From positions 46,795 to 110,794 of the forward strand of contig PALD01000079.1 in the NCBI GenBank assembly GCA_002710685.1: a DNA stretch of 64,000 bases. Direction: 5' to 3'. Source of the stretch: Cytophagaceae bacterium (GTDB lineage: Bacteria > Bacteroidota > Bacteroidia > Flavobacteriales > Flavobacteriaceae). Position 1 is the first letter of the stretch. Every line of letters starts with the position of its first letter. Positions 27,752 to 36,912 of this stretch are shown here, piece after piece. The position numbers were made by a program, and so were the translations under genes. The notes under the pieces were generated by a model, which worked only from the letters and a program-made list of their open reading frames with translations, searched no databases and was not told where the DNA came from.

Positions 27752-28885
27752 TTATGATAAATTCTGTTTTAGAAATTCATAAGATTCCTCTCTCCACTTG
27801 TCAAGTTTTTGATTGATTACAGTCCAATTTATATCTTTATTCAGGATTTTTTCAAATTTTTGAACCTCAAAGGATTCCATGAGGTGATCTTCTAATTTCA
27901 CGACAGAAAGCATACTCTCAATTCTTTCATTCATACCTTCAGCCTTACCGGTATTAGGTAAGATGATAAAATTTGTGTTATTCAAAATACAAAAAATCAT
28001 ACCATGGAATGAAGTTGTAATTACTAAACTTGAAACACTTATATTATAAACCCATTCAGGGATTGTGGGATAGAAACTGCCTGAGGTATCGTTGTTAGCA
28101 GTAGCATGCACGATTTTGTATTGATTTGAGGCATTGGCATGAGAAATAAATTTTTCTTTATCCACGGTTTTGCTATTTCCCAAGGTATAAACAAAAATTT
28201 GATTTTTTTTGACTCCTGGCTGAGGTCCTATACTTTTTAAATTCAACAGTTTAATCCATTCAGCTGCAGTAAATAGTAAAGTAGGATCTAAAACCCATTT
28301 AGCCTCAAAATCTAGATTTCTAATTAAATCCATTCCGCTTTTTTCACGAACACCAATGGCACTAAAATCGATAAGATGTTTTTTAAATAATGTAGCTGTT
28401 TCAGCATCTTGCTCCCTAATGCCGAAACTTGCAGCATACGCAATTTTTTTTATTTTTTCTGATCCAAATCCTAAAAGAAAAGGGTCAACAGGAGATGCGA
28501 ATGTATGATTCCAAATTTGGTCGCTTCCAGTTATGTAAGCATCTGCCTGTGGAGGATCACTTATCAATTCATCAATGCGATAATAGTCTTTACCCGAAAA
28601 CTGAATATTTTGATTTTTAAAGTGCCGAAATTCTCGATTTTCGTCAATTGCTTCTGCACTTAATTTGAGTCTTTTTTTTGATTTCGCACCAGTTAAATCA
28701 TGGTAAAATTGTTTGAGAAGCCCCTTTATGCCTGGCTTACGAAGTTGGGATTTACTCAGGCGATGAAATTTTATCGCAAAAGGGGAGTGTCCTAATCTTT
28801 TTAATGCAGATTGCATTGCAAAAAGCTGTAAGATTTGGCCATAGTTATTTTTAGATTCCCAAAACGTTAGGATTCCTATTTTCAT
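27752..28885 (-). CDS. Polysaccharide pyruvyl transferase family protein
   Basis: This 377-residue cytosolic protein begins MKIGILTFWESKNNYGQILQ, the N-terminus typical of the polysaccharide pyruvyltransferase (CsaB/WcaK) family, with YITGSDQIWNHTF, GVREKSG and a C-terminal SSLVITTSFHGMIFCILNN block containing the conserved S-F-H-G. Family members transfer pyruvate from PEP to a sugar as a ketal, although some may transfer other groups. Together with sulfation this would make the polymer strongly anionic. It lies upstream of the GTs and directly downstream of the ThDP-enzyme gene. Confidence 0.88.
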   Translation of the reverse strand: MKIGILTFWESKNNYGQILQLFAMQSALKRLGHSPFAIKFHRLSKSQLRKPGIKGLLKQFYHDLTGAKSKKRLKLSAEAIDENREFRHFKNQNIQFSGKDYYRIDELISDPPQADAYITGSDQIWNHTFASPVDPFLLGFGSEKIKKIAYAASFGIREQDAETATLFKKHLIDFSAIGVREKSGMDLIRNLDFEAKWVLDPTLLFTAAEWIKLLNLKSIGPQPGVKKNQIFVYTLGNSKTVDKEKFISHANASNQYKIVHATANNDTSGSFYPTIPEWVYNISVSSLVITTSFHGMIFCILNNTNFIILPNTGKAEGMNERIESMLSVVKLEDHLMESFEVQKFEKILNKDINWTVINQKLDKWREESYEFLKQNLS

Positions 28886-28932
28886 ATAATTTATTTTATA
28901 AGTTTTGCCTTTTAAATCTTGAGTGAAAAGAC

Positions 28933-30678
28933 CTATCCTTTCATAATTTTTTTTAAGACTTTTTTTCCGCTGTTGCCAAGCATTTTCGATGCTAATTTCT
29001 TTGTTTTGATTTTGACATTCTGGTCAATATTCAAAAGTTTATTCAGTGCATCATTTTCATCTTCACTATTTGTGAATACTTCAAATATCAAGGGTTTATC
29101 ACTCATTTTCTGAGAGATGAACTGTTCATGAACATCATTAAACTCTTTTTTATTGGTAGCATAGATATAATCATATCCAAGACCTTCGGCATAATTTTTA
29201 AGTAGAATTGAAGACTTGTTCCCATAATGTCCGCCAGCGGATATAAATTTATCTGTATCATCTTTTTTCTCAAAAGCAGGATGAACACCTCCAAGTCTAA
29301 ATTCAGAGCCCTTACCATTATTAACGACCATAATTCTAAGATTTTTAGAAACATGTCTATTTCCTGCAGCATTCATATCGTAGAAAAATGCAAGGTCGCC
29401 TATAATACCAAAGTAAAGACGATTTGGATTAGATAGTGAAGCTCCAATTAAAGAAGATACATTGCCATCAATACCAAAACCTCCAACATTTGAATTTGAG
29501 TTCACTGATTGAGGAAGCTCAAAAAAGTTCCAAGACCTTAGACTATTTAATATTCCGAAATGAATAGTTGAGTTTTCTGGAATTTTATGAGCCAATTGTG
29601 AAGCGACCCAAATATTTGAAAATGGCAATTCAGGAATTTGGCCATATAATTTATCTAATTGTTCTTTACAATCATTTAAATAGCTTCTGGTTTTTTTATT
29701 CCTTCCATTTTTTGAATAATATTCAAAAAAATTAATCTCCGGCATTTGAAAAACACAATCCAACTTTCTAAATAAATCTCTGAATTCACCATCTTCATTT
29801 ACGCGCCAAACTTTCTTTTTCCCAATCTTCATCGTGAAATAATCTCCAGTAATCTCACCTATATAAATAAATAAGCTAACCGTATTTGCCGCGTGGTCAA
29901 AAAGTTGTTGACCCGCAGCAAGAGGAAACAACACCCTATATTGGCCTTTAAAGTTGCTAGTATGGTCACAAAGCACAACAGCATCATTGGCTTCGCAAAA
30001 AGAGTCTAATGTTTTAGTTTGTCTTTCCGTCCACTTAGCGTGGGAGCCTACGAATACTGCTATTTTGCCTTTTGGTAATTCTGGAAATTTATCAAAAGCC
30101 TCTATTCTCTTAATTTCTTTAACCTCGGGTAATTCACGCGCAGTAAAACTTCGGGTGTAGCTCGTAGGTATATCTATATGAACTGGCCCTCCACCATTTC
30201 GCTTTAATTCAAGTAAAGCTTGATTAATCTTTATTTCGCACTCCCAGACATCATCATCATCCTTTATAATGGGTAAAAGTGTACTAAAATTATAAGTATC
30301 ATTTGGCAGTACAGTTCTATCGATAACCTGAGCCACATGATGACCAACCTTTGCTTTGGCTTGGGTGGATGTGATTGCCAAAACGGGTAATTTACGATAA
30401 TACGCCTCTGTTAATCCAGGTAAATAGTTACGTGATGATGTAGCACCTGTACAACTTATTGCAACCGGTTCCCCAGACTCGGCTGCAAGTCCGCAAGCAA
30501 TATAACAGGCTGATCTTTCGTCAGGAGCAGAGTAGACTTCAAAAAAAGAATCATTTTGTATGTTTGCTACTACACAAACGTTTGTAGAGCCTGGTGATGC
30601 AATTATTTTTCTAATATTATGTTTTTTCAATAATGCCACTAAGATTAGGGCATTTTTTTCATCTAAATAATTCTCCAT
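28933..30678 (-). CDS. Thiamine-diphosphate-dependent enzyme (MenD/acetolactate synthase-like)
   Basis: This 581-residue three-domain ThDP enzyme begins with a Pyr domain (about 1-170) with ASPGSTN and the cofactor-activating glutamate Glu54 in APDERSACYIACGLA. A central domain (about 190-320) is followed by a PP domain with GIIGDLAFFYDMNA...NN, the metal/diphosphate-binding GD-x26-NN motif in its MenD-like form. All catalytic hallmarks are present, so it should be active in a decarboxylation/carboligation. In a polysaccharide block it most likely builds a branched or acyl-modified sugar; yersiniose synthesis by YerE is a known precedent. Menaquinone synthesis is unlikely, as no men genes surround it. 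The SDR gene upstream is 19 bp away. Confidence 0.85.
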   Translation of the reverse strand: MENYLDEKNALILVALLKKHNIRKIIASPGSTNVCVVANIQNDSFFEVYSAPDERSACYIACGLAAESGEPVAISCTGATSSRNYLPGLTEAYYRKLPVLAITSTQAKAKVGHHVAQVIDRTVLPNDTYNFSTLLPIIKDDDDVWECEIKINQALLELKRNGGGPVHIDIPTSYTRSFTARELPEVKEIKRIEAFDKFPELPKGKIAVFVGSHAKWTERQTKTLDSFCEANDAVVLCDHTSNFKGQYRVLFPLAAGQQLFDHAANTVSLFIYIGEITGDYFTMKIGKKKVWRVNEDGEFRDLFRKLDCVFQMPEINFFEYYSKNGRNKKTRSYLNDCKEQLDKLYGQIPELPFSNIWVASQLAHKIPENSTIHFGILNSLRSWNFFELPQSVNSNSNVGGFGIDGNVSSLIGASLSNPNRLYFGIIGDLAFFYDMNAAGNRHVSKNLRIMVVNNGKGSEFRLGGVHPAFEKKDDTDKFISAGGHYGNKSSILLKNYAEGLGYDYIYATNKKEFNDVHEQFISQKMSDKPLIFEVFTNSEDENDALNKLLNIDQNVKIKTKKLASKMLGNSGKKVLKKIMKG

Positions 30679-30697
30679 GGTCGTTAGGTTTAAATTA

Positions 30698-31753
30698 TTA
30701 TCCTAAAAATCTGTAATATAAATAACGTAGTTTAGTTTTCAATCCAGGAATTTCATTAATTTTTGAAATTTCCTTTGTCAACTTATCTTTTTTGGCTTCA
30801 GCAGTCCAATTGATTTTATGAAATTTTTTGTTAATTAAAATTTCATTTAAACAAATTTTTATTCCTTCATAAGCTTCAGTAAAATTATCAATCGGTATAT
30901 ACTCGTTAATTTTTGAAGTATTAAATTCTCTATTATATAGTCTATCCTTAGTTATTGAATAGGGAGATGGTTTCAGCTTTTTCAGCTCGTTTAATCCGAT
31001 ATCTAGAACCCTTGGTCTTTTACCAGTATACTCCTCTATAATTTTAAGATATATCGCAAGAATTTCATTCCAAGAATTTGAATTGTTTTGAGTTATGTGG
31101 TAGACCTGACCTTTTGTTTCTGGATGTCTAAAAAGCGAATAAATTGCATTCGCCACATCAAGACCATACGTCAACGTTGTCTTTTTCCGAGCTATTTCTT
31201 TAGAAAAAACTATTGTTTTTCCCTGTAATGCTCTGTACAACCATTCTTCTTTTTCGAAGACCCCTAATTGTAACCTTTCTTCTGAATAAGTTATATAGGG
31301 TCTAATTATTGTCCAGTTATTCCTTGTAGCATTCAAAAAATAATTTTCCTGTTCCGCTTTTTGAAGTGAATATTCTCCTGAGTTCAAGAATTCTTCATCT
31401 TGAGCATGGTCCAATAGTCGCGGAGATGATTCAATAATTTTTGATTTGCTGTTAGCATAAACCCTTGAAGAGCTAATATAAAAATAATGGGTTGTTGAAT
31501 TTAAAAGCAATTCAATACGTTCATAAAATTGAGAAGAGGAGTATAGCATGAAATCTACAATTGCATCCCATTTCGTGTTCATGGTTTTTTTCAAAAATTC
31601 CATTTCTAAGGCGTTACCCACCATATATTTAATATACTTGGAATCAATTCTATGTTTACGAGTTGTCACAAAAGTTTCAATACAGTTGTCTGAAAGAATT
31701 TTAGATAAATGTTTGCCCATGGCACCAGTACCGCCAATCAATAAAACTTTCAT
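30698..31753 (-). CDS. NAD-dependent epimerase/reductase (extended SDR)
   Basis: This 351-residue SDR starts with the Rossmann motif LLIGGTGAMGKHLS. It has FYISSSRVYA for the catalytic Ser and EYSLQKAEQE for a Tyr-x-x-x-Lys (YSLQK), followed by the extended C-terminal substrate domain (GQVYHITQNNSNSWNEI). Probable role: epimerising or reducing a nucleotide sugar. It sits 4 nt after the flippase gene and 19 bp before the ThDP enzyme, so the two may act on one sugar, the SDR reducing the ThDP product. Exact reaction unknown. Confidence 0.82.
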   Translation of the reverse strand: MKVLLIGGTGAMGKHLSKILSDNCIETFVTTRKHRIDSKYIKYMVGNALEMEFLKKTMNTKWDAIVDFMLYSSSQFYERIELLLNSTTHYFYISSSRVYANSKSKIIESSPRLLDHAQDEEFLNSGEYSLQKAEQENYFLNATRNNWTIIRPYITYSEERLQLGVFEKEEWLYRALQGKTIVFSKEIARKKTTLTYGLDVANAIYSLFRHPETKGQVYHITQNNSNSWNEILAIYLKIIEEYTGKRPRVLDIGLNELKKLKPSPYSITKDRLYNREFNTSKINEYIPIDNFTEAYEGIKICLNEILINKKFHKINWTAEAKKDKLTKEISKINEIPGLKTKLRYLYYRFLG

Positions 31754-31757
31754 GATC

Positions 31758-33284
31758 TTATCCTCTATTTTTTTTTATTTTTTGCAAAACAAAGTTTTTT
31801 GACTTAGCCCGCCAGACACTATTTAAGCCTAAATAATACATGGATATTAAACTTAATATTATACTTAGACCTATTGAAAAAATAAGCGTGAATATATTTT
31901 CAGGGAGAATTATATGTATGCAAAATGATAAAATTGCAGACGCAAAAGCAACTTTTATTACTGGGAGGAAAACTTCAATCAAAAATGATCTAACAGGTAG
32001 GTCTATTAAACCTCTTACAATTATTAACCGAAAGAGAAACATAAGTATATTTCCAACTATGGCAATCCAAAAAACAGTATATGCGGGAAAATCTAGTTTT
32101 AAAAATATCCAACAAGAAAGGAAAATTGCTATCTGAATAGAGCCTAACCTTAATTCATATCCTTTCATCCTGCCAGGAGCTCTAGCCGCAGTAGTAAGAG
32201 GAAGGCTTATGGAGTCTATAAGTACTTCTATTAAAGCGAGCCGTGTAAATAGTACAGCCTGCTGCGGTGGATTTTTAAGCCACAGATTTAATATATTTTC
32301 CATTTCTAAAAAAAATGGAAGTGCAAAGACCCACATTAAAAAAAATGTGATCTTAGATCCATTAAATATTAAATCGAACATTTCTTTTTTATTGTCATTG
32401 GCATATGACTTTACGATAGGAGGGTAAAGGCCAACATTAAAATTGTTTGAAAAAATATTAACCTTACTCGTAATGTTTATCGCAATTGCTCTTGCAGCTA
32501 CAACTATAGGATTGAAAACTTGATTTAAGAGGATTGTTATGGCCTGTATGCGCATAACTGTAGTCACACGACCAAATAGCGTCCATCCAGTAAAATTTAT
32601 GATTTCAGACAATAATTTTTTATTCCAATATAACTTCTTGAACTGGCATTCAGAATATCTTCGTGTACATATGATTACGTAAATAGAGGCAATCATTATC
32701 GATACAGACATTACCAAAAAACTATACAGTTTTAATTTATCGAAAGCCAAATAACTCAAAAGATAAACTATTACTAATTTCATAATAGACTCGAATATCG
32801 ATACATAGGCATACAACTTCATGTCCTCATGAGCAATGATTATAGCTAAAAATGGTGAAGTGAAAATAGTTGCTATAAATGAAAGAACCGAAAAATGGTA
32901 GATAACCTTAACAGCCTCTAGCCTTTCAGGTGGAACCTCGAGCCGATTATGAACAAACCATAGACCAATTGTTTCAAGAAGCAGCAAAGCAATTAGAGCA
33001 ATTGCAGCATATATAAAAATATTTACTGTAAAAGTTTCTCTTAAACTTTTAAAATCATTCTTTCCTAGTGCAAATGAAAAAAAGCGCTGCGTTGCGGAGG
33101 CCATGGCACCACTTAAAAAAGAAAATAGTGCAACAACACCGGCAACCACATTGTAAATACCATAATCTTCAACTCCTAACTTATCTAGAACAATACGTAT
33201 GGTAAATAAACTAACAAACAGAATTAGAATCTGGCGAAAGTATAATGTCAGGGTATTCTTTGCAATCCGTTTGTTTGAAGCCAT
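31758..33284 (-). CDS. Wzx-type oligosaccharide flippase (MOP superfamily)
   Basis: This 508-residue inner-membrane protein has about 12-14 hydrophobic helices. The N-terminus KNTLTLYFRQILILFVSLFT followed by LGVEDYGIYNVVAGVVALF is the standard pattern of polysaccharide exporters of the MOP superfamily (Wzx/RfbX). FTGWTLFGRVTTVMRIQAI and FNVGLYPPIVKSYA support the family. It would flip undecaprenyl-linked repeat units to the periplasm for the Wzy at 24091-25506. It is the only flippase in the window. Confidence 0.9.
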   Translation of the reverse strand: MASNKRIAKNTLTLYFRQILILFVSLFTIRIVLDKLGVEDYGIYNVVAGVVALFSFLSGAMASATQRFFSFALGKNDFKSLRETFTVNIFIYAAIALIALLLLETIGLWFVHNRLEVPPERLEAVKVIYHFSVLSFIATIFTSPFLAIIIAHEDMKLYAYVSIFESIMKLVIVYLLSYLAFDKLKLYSFLVMSVSIMIASIYVIICTRRYSECQFKKLYWNKKLLSEIINFTGWTLFGRVTTVMRIQAITILLNQVFNPIVVAARAIAINITSKVNIFSNNFNVGLYPPIVKSYANDNKKEMFDLIFNGSKITFFLMWVFALPFFLEMENILNLWLKNPPQQAVLFTRLALIEVLIDSISLPLTTAARAPGRMKGYELRLGSIQIAIFLSCWIFLKLDFPAYTVFWIAIVGNILMFLFRLIIVRGLIDLPVRSFLIEVFLPVIKVAFASAILSFCIHIILPENIFTLIFSIGLSIILSLISMYYLGLNSVWRAKSKNFVLQKIKKNRG

Positions 33285-33364
33285 TTGGTATGAAGAAGGT
33301 TTATACTGCCTTAGGTGTTTTAATTTTTAGTTGTCTATTAAATATTTAGGAGAAAAAGTAATAT

Positions 33365-34768
33365 TCACTGCTCCGTTGTTTTGAGTTTTCTTAGGACTTC
33401 GTTATTACCAGTCCTAAGAAAACTATTTACATCTTTTGGTTTACCTCCATTTAAATAAAATTTATTTCCAATAATCGTATTAGATTTTGGCTTAATCTTC
33501 TCATCTATTAAGCGCTTTTTAAAAACGCCTGAAATACTTGAATTTTTTAATTGGATTTCTGTATCCCCGGATGATGAGTTGATTTCTTTTATGATATACC
33601 CTAGTTTTTTACTTTCCTTGTCGATTTCAACATCTACGTTCTCAATGCGATTTTTTTTACCTTTTACCAGAAATACTGAGCCCTGTAATGGTGTATTGAT
33701 TTTGCCATTACCTATATACATGTTTCCAGTACATCTTAAAATCATACTGGGAATAAGCCCAGATTCATTATTTATGGAAAAATTGCTTAGACTATCTCCA
33801 TATTTTAAGACCATAAGCGGTTTTTTGCGACCTACGGTTTTTTGACGCTCTGCAACTCCGTGGATATTGTTCATAACATTGTTACTTGAGCCCTCGGCAA
33901 ATTCAATAAATCGAGTATTAAATGTACCGTCGATATTTTTAAAGACACAATTTTTCTTTCCATTGCCTCCTAACAAGGTATTTGATTTTAAAACCGTGAT
34001 ATTTTCAAAGATTCCATTATAGACTGCATCCCTACTCATCCATGTCCCAATTTGAGAATATACCGTGAAATTGTTTATATGCACATTTTTAGTTAGGTAA
34101 GTCTTATTGCCGTTGTATGTGCCTTCTTCAAGTTTTGTTAAGCTTAAACCAGCATTATTCACATCCAAGTCACCCTGTATCTCATCTTCAAACTCTATGA
34201 AACCGGTGGATTGGGTAACTTCCTGAATCTTTAATATTTCAGCATATGGTGATGTTTGCAGGTTATCGTTTTCCTTGCGTTTGGATGTTGCTAATCTCAG
34301 AATTACAATATCGCCTTTCTGAAAATTACTTAATTCTCCTAAATTTTCAAGGACAACTCCATTATCACCTTTCTTTTTTCTTACAGGATATAATTTGACA
34401 TAATCGTAATCCCTTTCATGAAACCACCCACATGCAAAAACATAAGAAGCTGCATGTCGTTTTGTATTTATATTTTTTAAAATTGTGTTTTCTTTACTCT
34501 CCCCCCTGAATTCAATATTGCTATACCCCCAAATAGGGGATTTTAAATGGTAGGTTCCATTCGGAAAAAAAATCACTCCTCCACCAGTAGCCGATAATTC
34601 TTTCGAGACTTTTGAAATGATAATTGCATCATCGTCTGATGCATTATTGATACTTACTCCGTAATCCAAAATGTTGACAACCTTAATATCCCTAACTATA
34701 TTGGACTCATTGGATGAGCATGTATGGAATACAGGAAATACTAAAAAAAATAAATAAAAGATATTCAA
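33365..34768 (-). CDS. Secreted right-handed beta-helix (pectate-lyase-superfamily-like) lipoprotein
   Basis: This 467-residue protein has a short signal sequence ending FPVFHTCSS, whose Cys could be a lipobox cysteine (residue 17). The segment VVNILDYGVSINNASDDDAI and GGGVIFFPNGTYHLKSPIWG is the opening of the pectate-lyase-3/GH28-like beta-helix fold, followed by repeated hydrophobic coils to about residue 430. Possible roles are a lyase, hydrolase or epimerase that acts on the exported polymer, or a structural surface protein. Catalytic residues were not identified. It lies between the flippase and cysQ. Confidence 0.72.
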   Translation of the reverse strand: MNIFYLFFLVFPVFHTCSSNESNIVRDIKVVNILDYGVSINNASDDDAIIISKVSKELSATGGGVIFFPNGTYHLKSPIWGYSNIEFRGESKENTILKNINTKRHAASYVFACGWFHERDYDYVKLYPVRKKKGDNGVVLENLGELSNFQKGDIVILRLATSKRKENDNLQTSPYAEILKIQEVTQSTGFIEFEDEIQGDLDVNNAGLSLTKLEEGTYNGNKTYLTKNVHINNFTVYSQIGTWMSRDAVYNGIFENITVLKSNTLLGGNGKKNCVFKNIDGTFNTRFIEFAEGSSNNVMNNIHGVAERQKTVGRKKPLMVLKYGDSLSNFSINNESGLIPSMILRCTGNMYIGNGKINTPLQGSVFLVKGKKNRIENVDVEIDKESKKLGYIIKEINSSSGDTEIQLKNSSISGVFKKRLIDEKIKPKSNTIIGNKFYLNGGKPKDVNSFLRTGNNEVLRKLKTTEQ

Positions 34769-34815
34769 TTTTTTATAATTTTAAGAATAGTAAAATGTCG
34801 GTAGAGCTTCATTTA

Positions 34816-35616
34816 CTAACGAACCAAAAACCAATTATTCAACAATTCCTTACGGTTATATACCATGTCTTGTTTGGTTTCCCAATCCAATACGGTTTTT
34901 CCTGCACCAATACATATCGCATTACCAGCAGCCGTATCCCATTCCATGGTAGGGGCAAAGCGCGGGTAACAGTCTGCCGTGCCGTCAGCTACCATACACA
35001 TTTTTAATGAACTTCCCTTAGAAATTGTTTCTACCTTGCCATGTGTTTTTTCAAGTTCATCAATATACTCCTGCGTTTCAGGAGACATATGGGATTTACT
35101 GGCCACGACGACATATTTATCATCATCTCTTTTAACAGGAAGCTTTATTGCGGACGCTTTGATTTCTTCAACAGCTTGTGGTGCTTCTACCTCATCATTT
35201 TTAAAAGCCCCTATGTCTTTCGACGAAAAATAAATGGTATTGATTGCCGGGGCATACACTACTCCTAAGATAGGTTTTTGGTCTTGAACCAAAGCAATGT
35301 TCACCGTAAACTCACCATTCTTTTTGATAAATTCCTTTGTCCCATCAATAGGATCAACTATCCACAATAAATCCCAATCTTTTCTTTCTTCATACGCAAT
35401 GGCCTTGCCTTCTTCTGATAAGATTGGGATTTCCGTTTTTTCAAGGTGCTGCTTGATGATATTGTGTGAACTTAAATCTGCGCGCGTCAACGGGGAGTCG
35501 TCTCCTTTTGTGGTCACATCAAAATCATCTGACTCATAAATTGCCATGATGGAGTCTCCTGCTTCAAGGGAAGCTTCAATGGCAATTTTTAAAAGCAATT
35601 CGAGGTTTATGTTCAA
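34816..35616 (-). CDS. cysQ: 3'(2'),5'-bisphosphate nucleotidase
   Basis: This 266-residue inositol-monophosphatase-superfamily enzyme hydrolyses PAP (adenosine 3',5'-bisphosphate), the by-product and inhibitor of sulfotransferases, to AMP. The metal-binding motifs are present: LSEEGKAI (Glu), WIVDPIDGTKEFI (DPIDGT, about 90-95) and the C-terminal WDTAAGNAI. The presence of this gene 12 bp from cysN inside a sulfotransferase-rich locus fits clearing of PAP during polymer sulfation. Confidence 0.93.
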   Translation of the reverse strand: MNINLELLLKIAIEASLEAGDSIMAIYESDDFDVTTKGDDSPLTRADLSSHNIIKQHLEKTEIPILSEEGKAIAYEERKDWDLLWIVDPIDGTKEFIKKNGEFTVNIALVQDQKPILGVVYAPAINTIYFSSKDIGAFKNDEVEAPQAVEEIKASAIKLPVKRDDDKYVVVASKSHMSPETQEYIDELEKTHGKVETISKGSSLKMCMVADGTADCYPRFAPTMEWDTAAGNAICIGAGKTVLDWETKQDMVYNRKELLNNWFLVR

Positions 35617-35628
35617 AATTATAATGGT

Positions 35629-36894
35629 TTAGATTATCATTCCTGCAGCCACAGTTTCGTGTGTACTCTCATCAATCAGGATAAAGCTGCCCGTACCTTT
35701 ATTTTGATTATACTCATCTACTAGTAAAGGCTTAGTCGTTCTTAGTTTTACACGTACAATATCGTTCATACTAACTTGATCATAGTCTTCCTGACGATGC
35801 AAGGTGTTGATATCCACTTTGTAAAGTACTTCTTTGATCATCGCCCTCGCATCAACTGAGGTATGCTTAACTGCATATTTAGCCCTAGGCTGCATTGCGT
35901 CGTTATTCATCCAGCATAGCATGGCCTCAATGTCTTGTTTGGGTTTTGGTTGATTGTGTTCTCTTACAATCATATCTCCCCTACTGATATCAATATCGTC
36001 TTCTAGGTTTATTGTGACCGACTGTGGAGGAAATGCTTCTTCAATTTCCTCTTCTCCAAGAACTATGGATTTTATTTTTGATTTGAAACCAGATGGCAGC
36101 ACCATGACTTCATCCCCTTTTTTAAAGATACCGCTGTTTATCCTACCGGCATATCCCCTATAATCGTGAAACTCATCGCTAAAAGGCCTGATGACCGTTT
36201 GTACAGGGAAACGGCAATCAACCATATTGTGGTCGCTGCTTATGTGTATTGTTTCTAGTGTACCTAAAAGTGAATCTCCTTTAAACCAGTCCATATTTGT
36301 AGATTTATCTACTACATTATCGCCATTGAGTGCAGATATGGGTATAAATCGAATGTCTTTTATTCTTAGCTTAGAAGCGAAACTTTTATATTCTTCAACA
36401 ATTTCGTTGAAACGATCTTTGCCATAATCAACCAAATCCATTTTATTGACACAAACGACAACATGTTGTATCTGCAGCAGTGATGCTATGAATGAATGGC
36501 GTTTTGTTTGCTCAATAACCCCTTTTCTTGCATCGATCAAAATCAACGCCAAGTTTGCTGTTGAAGCCCCTGTAATCATATTACGGGTGTACTGTACGTG
36601 CCCTGGAGTATCAGCAATGATAAATTTTCTCTTTGGCGTGGCAAAGTACCTGTAAGCTACATCAATGGTAATCCCCTGTTCGCGCTCATCTTTTAAACCA
36701 TCCGTTAAATGGGCAAGTTCCAGGTGAGAAATCCCTTTTTTCTCAGAAATTTTTTGAAGGTTATCTATTTGGTCTTCATATATCGATTTTGAATCAAATA
36801 ACAATCTGCCAATTAGTGTACTCTTACCGTCATCTACGCTACCAGCAGTCGTAAATCGTAGTATTTCTTTTTCTTCGTGTTGTAATCCTTTCAT
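35629..36894 (-). CDS. cysN: Sulfate adenylyltransferase subunit 1 (GTPase)
   Basis: This 421-residue GTPase subunit of ATP sulfurylase couples GTP hydrolysis to APS formation by CysD. The G1 motif GSVDDGKSTLIGRLL (about 14-28), EREQGITIDVAYRYF, DTPGHVQYTRNM (G3) and VNKMDLVD (G4) are intact, followed by EF-Tu-like beta-barrel domains. The CysC kinase is a separate gene, not fused as in NodQ. The spacing to cysD is 18 bp. Confidence 0.96.
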   Translation of the reverse strand: MKGLQHEEKEILRFTTAGSVDDGKSTLIGRLLFDSKSIYEDQIDNLQKISEKKGISHLELAHLTDGLKDEREQGITIDVAYRYFATPKRKFIIADTPGHVQYTRNMITGASTANLALILIDARKGVIEQTKRHSFIASLLQIQHVVVCVNKMDLVDYGKDRFNEIVEEYKSFASKLRIKDIRFIPISALNGDNVVDKSTNMDWFKGDSLLGTLETIHISSDHNMVDCRFPVQTVIRPFSDEFHDYRGYAGRINSGIFKKGDEVMVLPSGFKSKIKSIVLGEEEIEEAFPPQSVTINLEDDIDISRGDMIVREHNQPKPKQDIEAMLCWMNNDAMQPRAKYAVKHTSVDARAMIKEVLYKVDINTLHRQEDYDQVSMNDIVRVKLRTTKPLLVDEYNQNKGTGSFILIDESTHETVAAGMII

Positions 36895-36912
36895 TGTTGT
36901 TTACTTTACTAA

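Noticed and set aside
28933..30678. menD (menaquinone synthesis)
   Set aside because: The sequence is MenD-like in overall fold, but it is embedded in a polysaccharide block with no other men genes.
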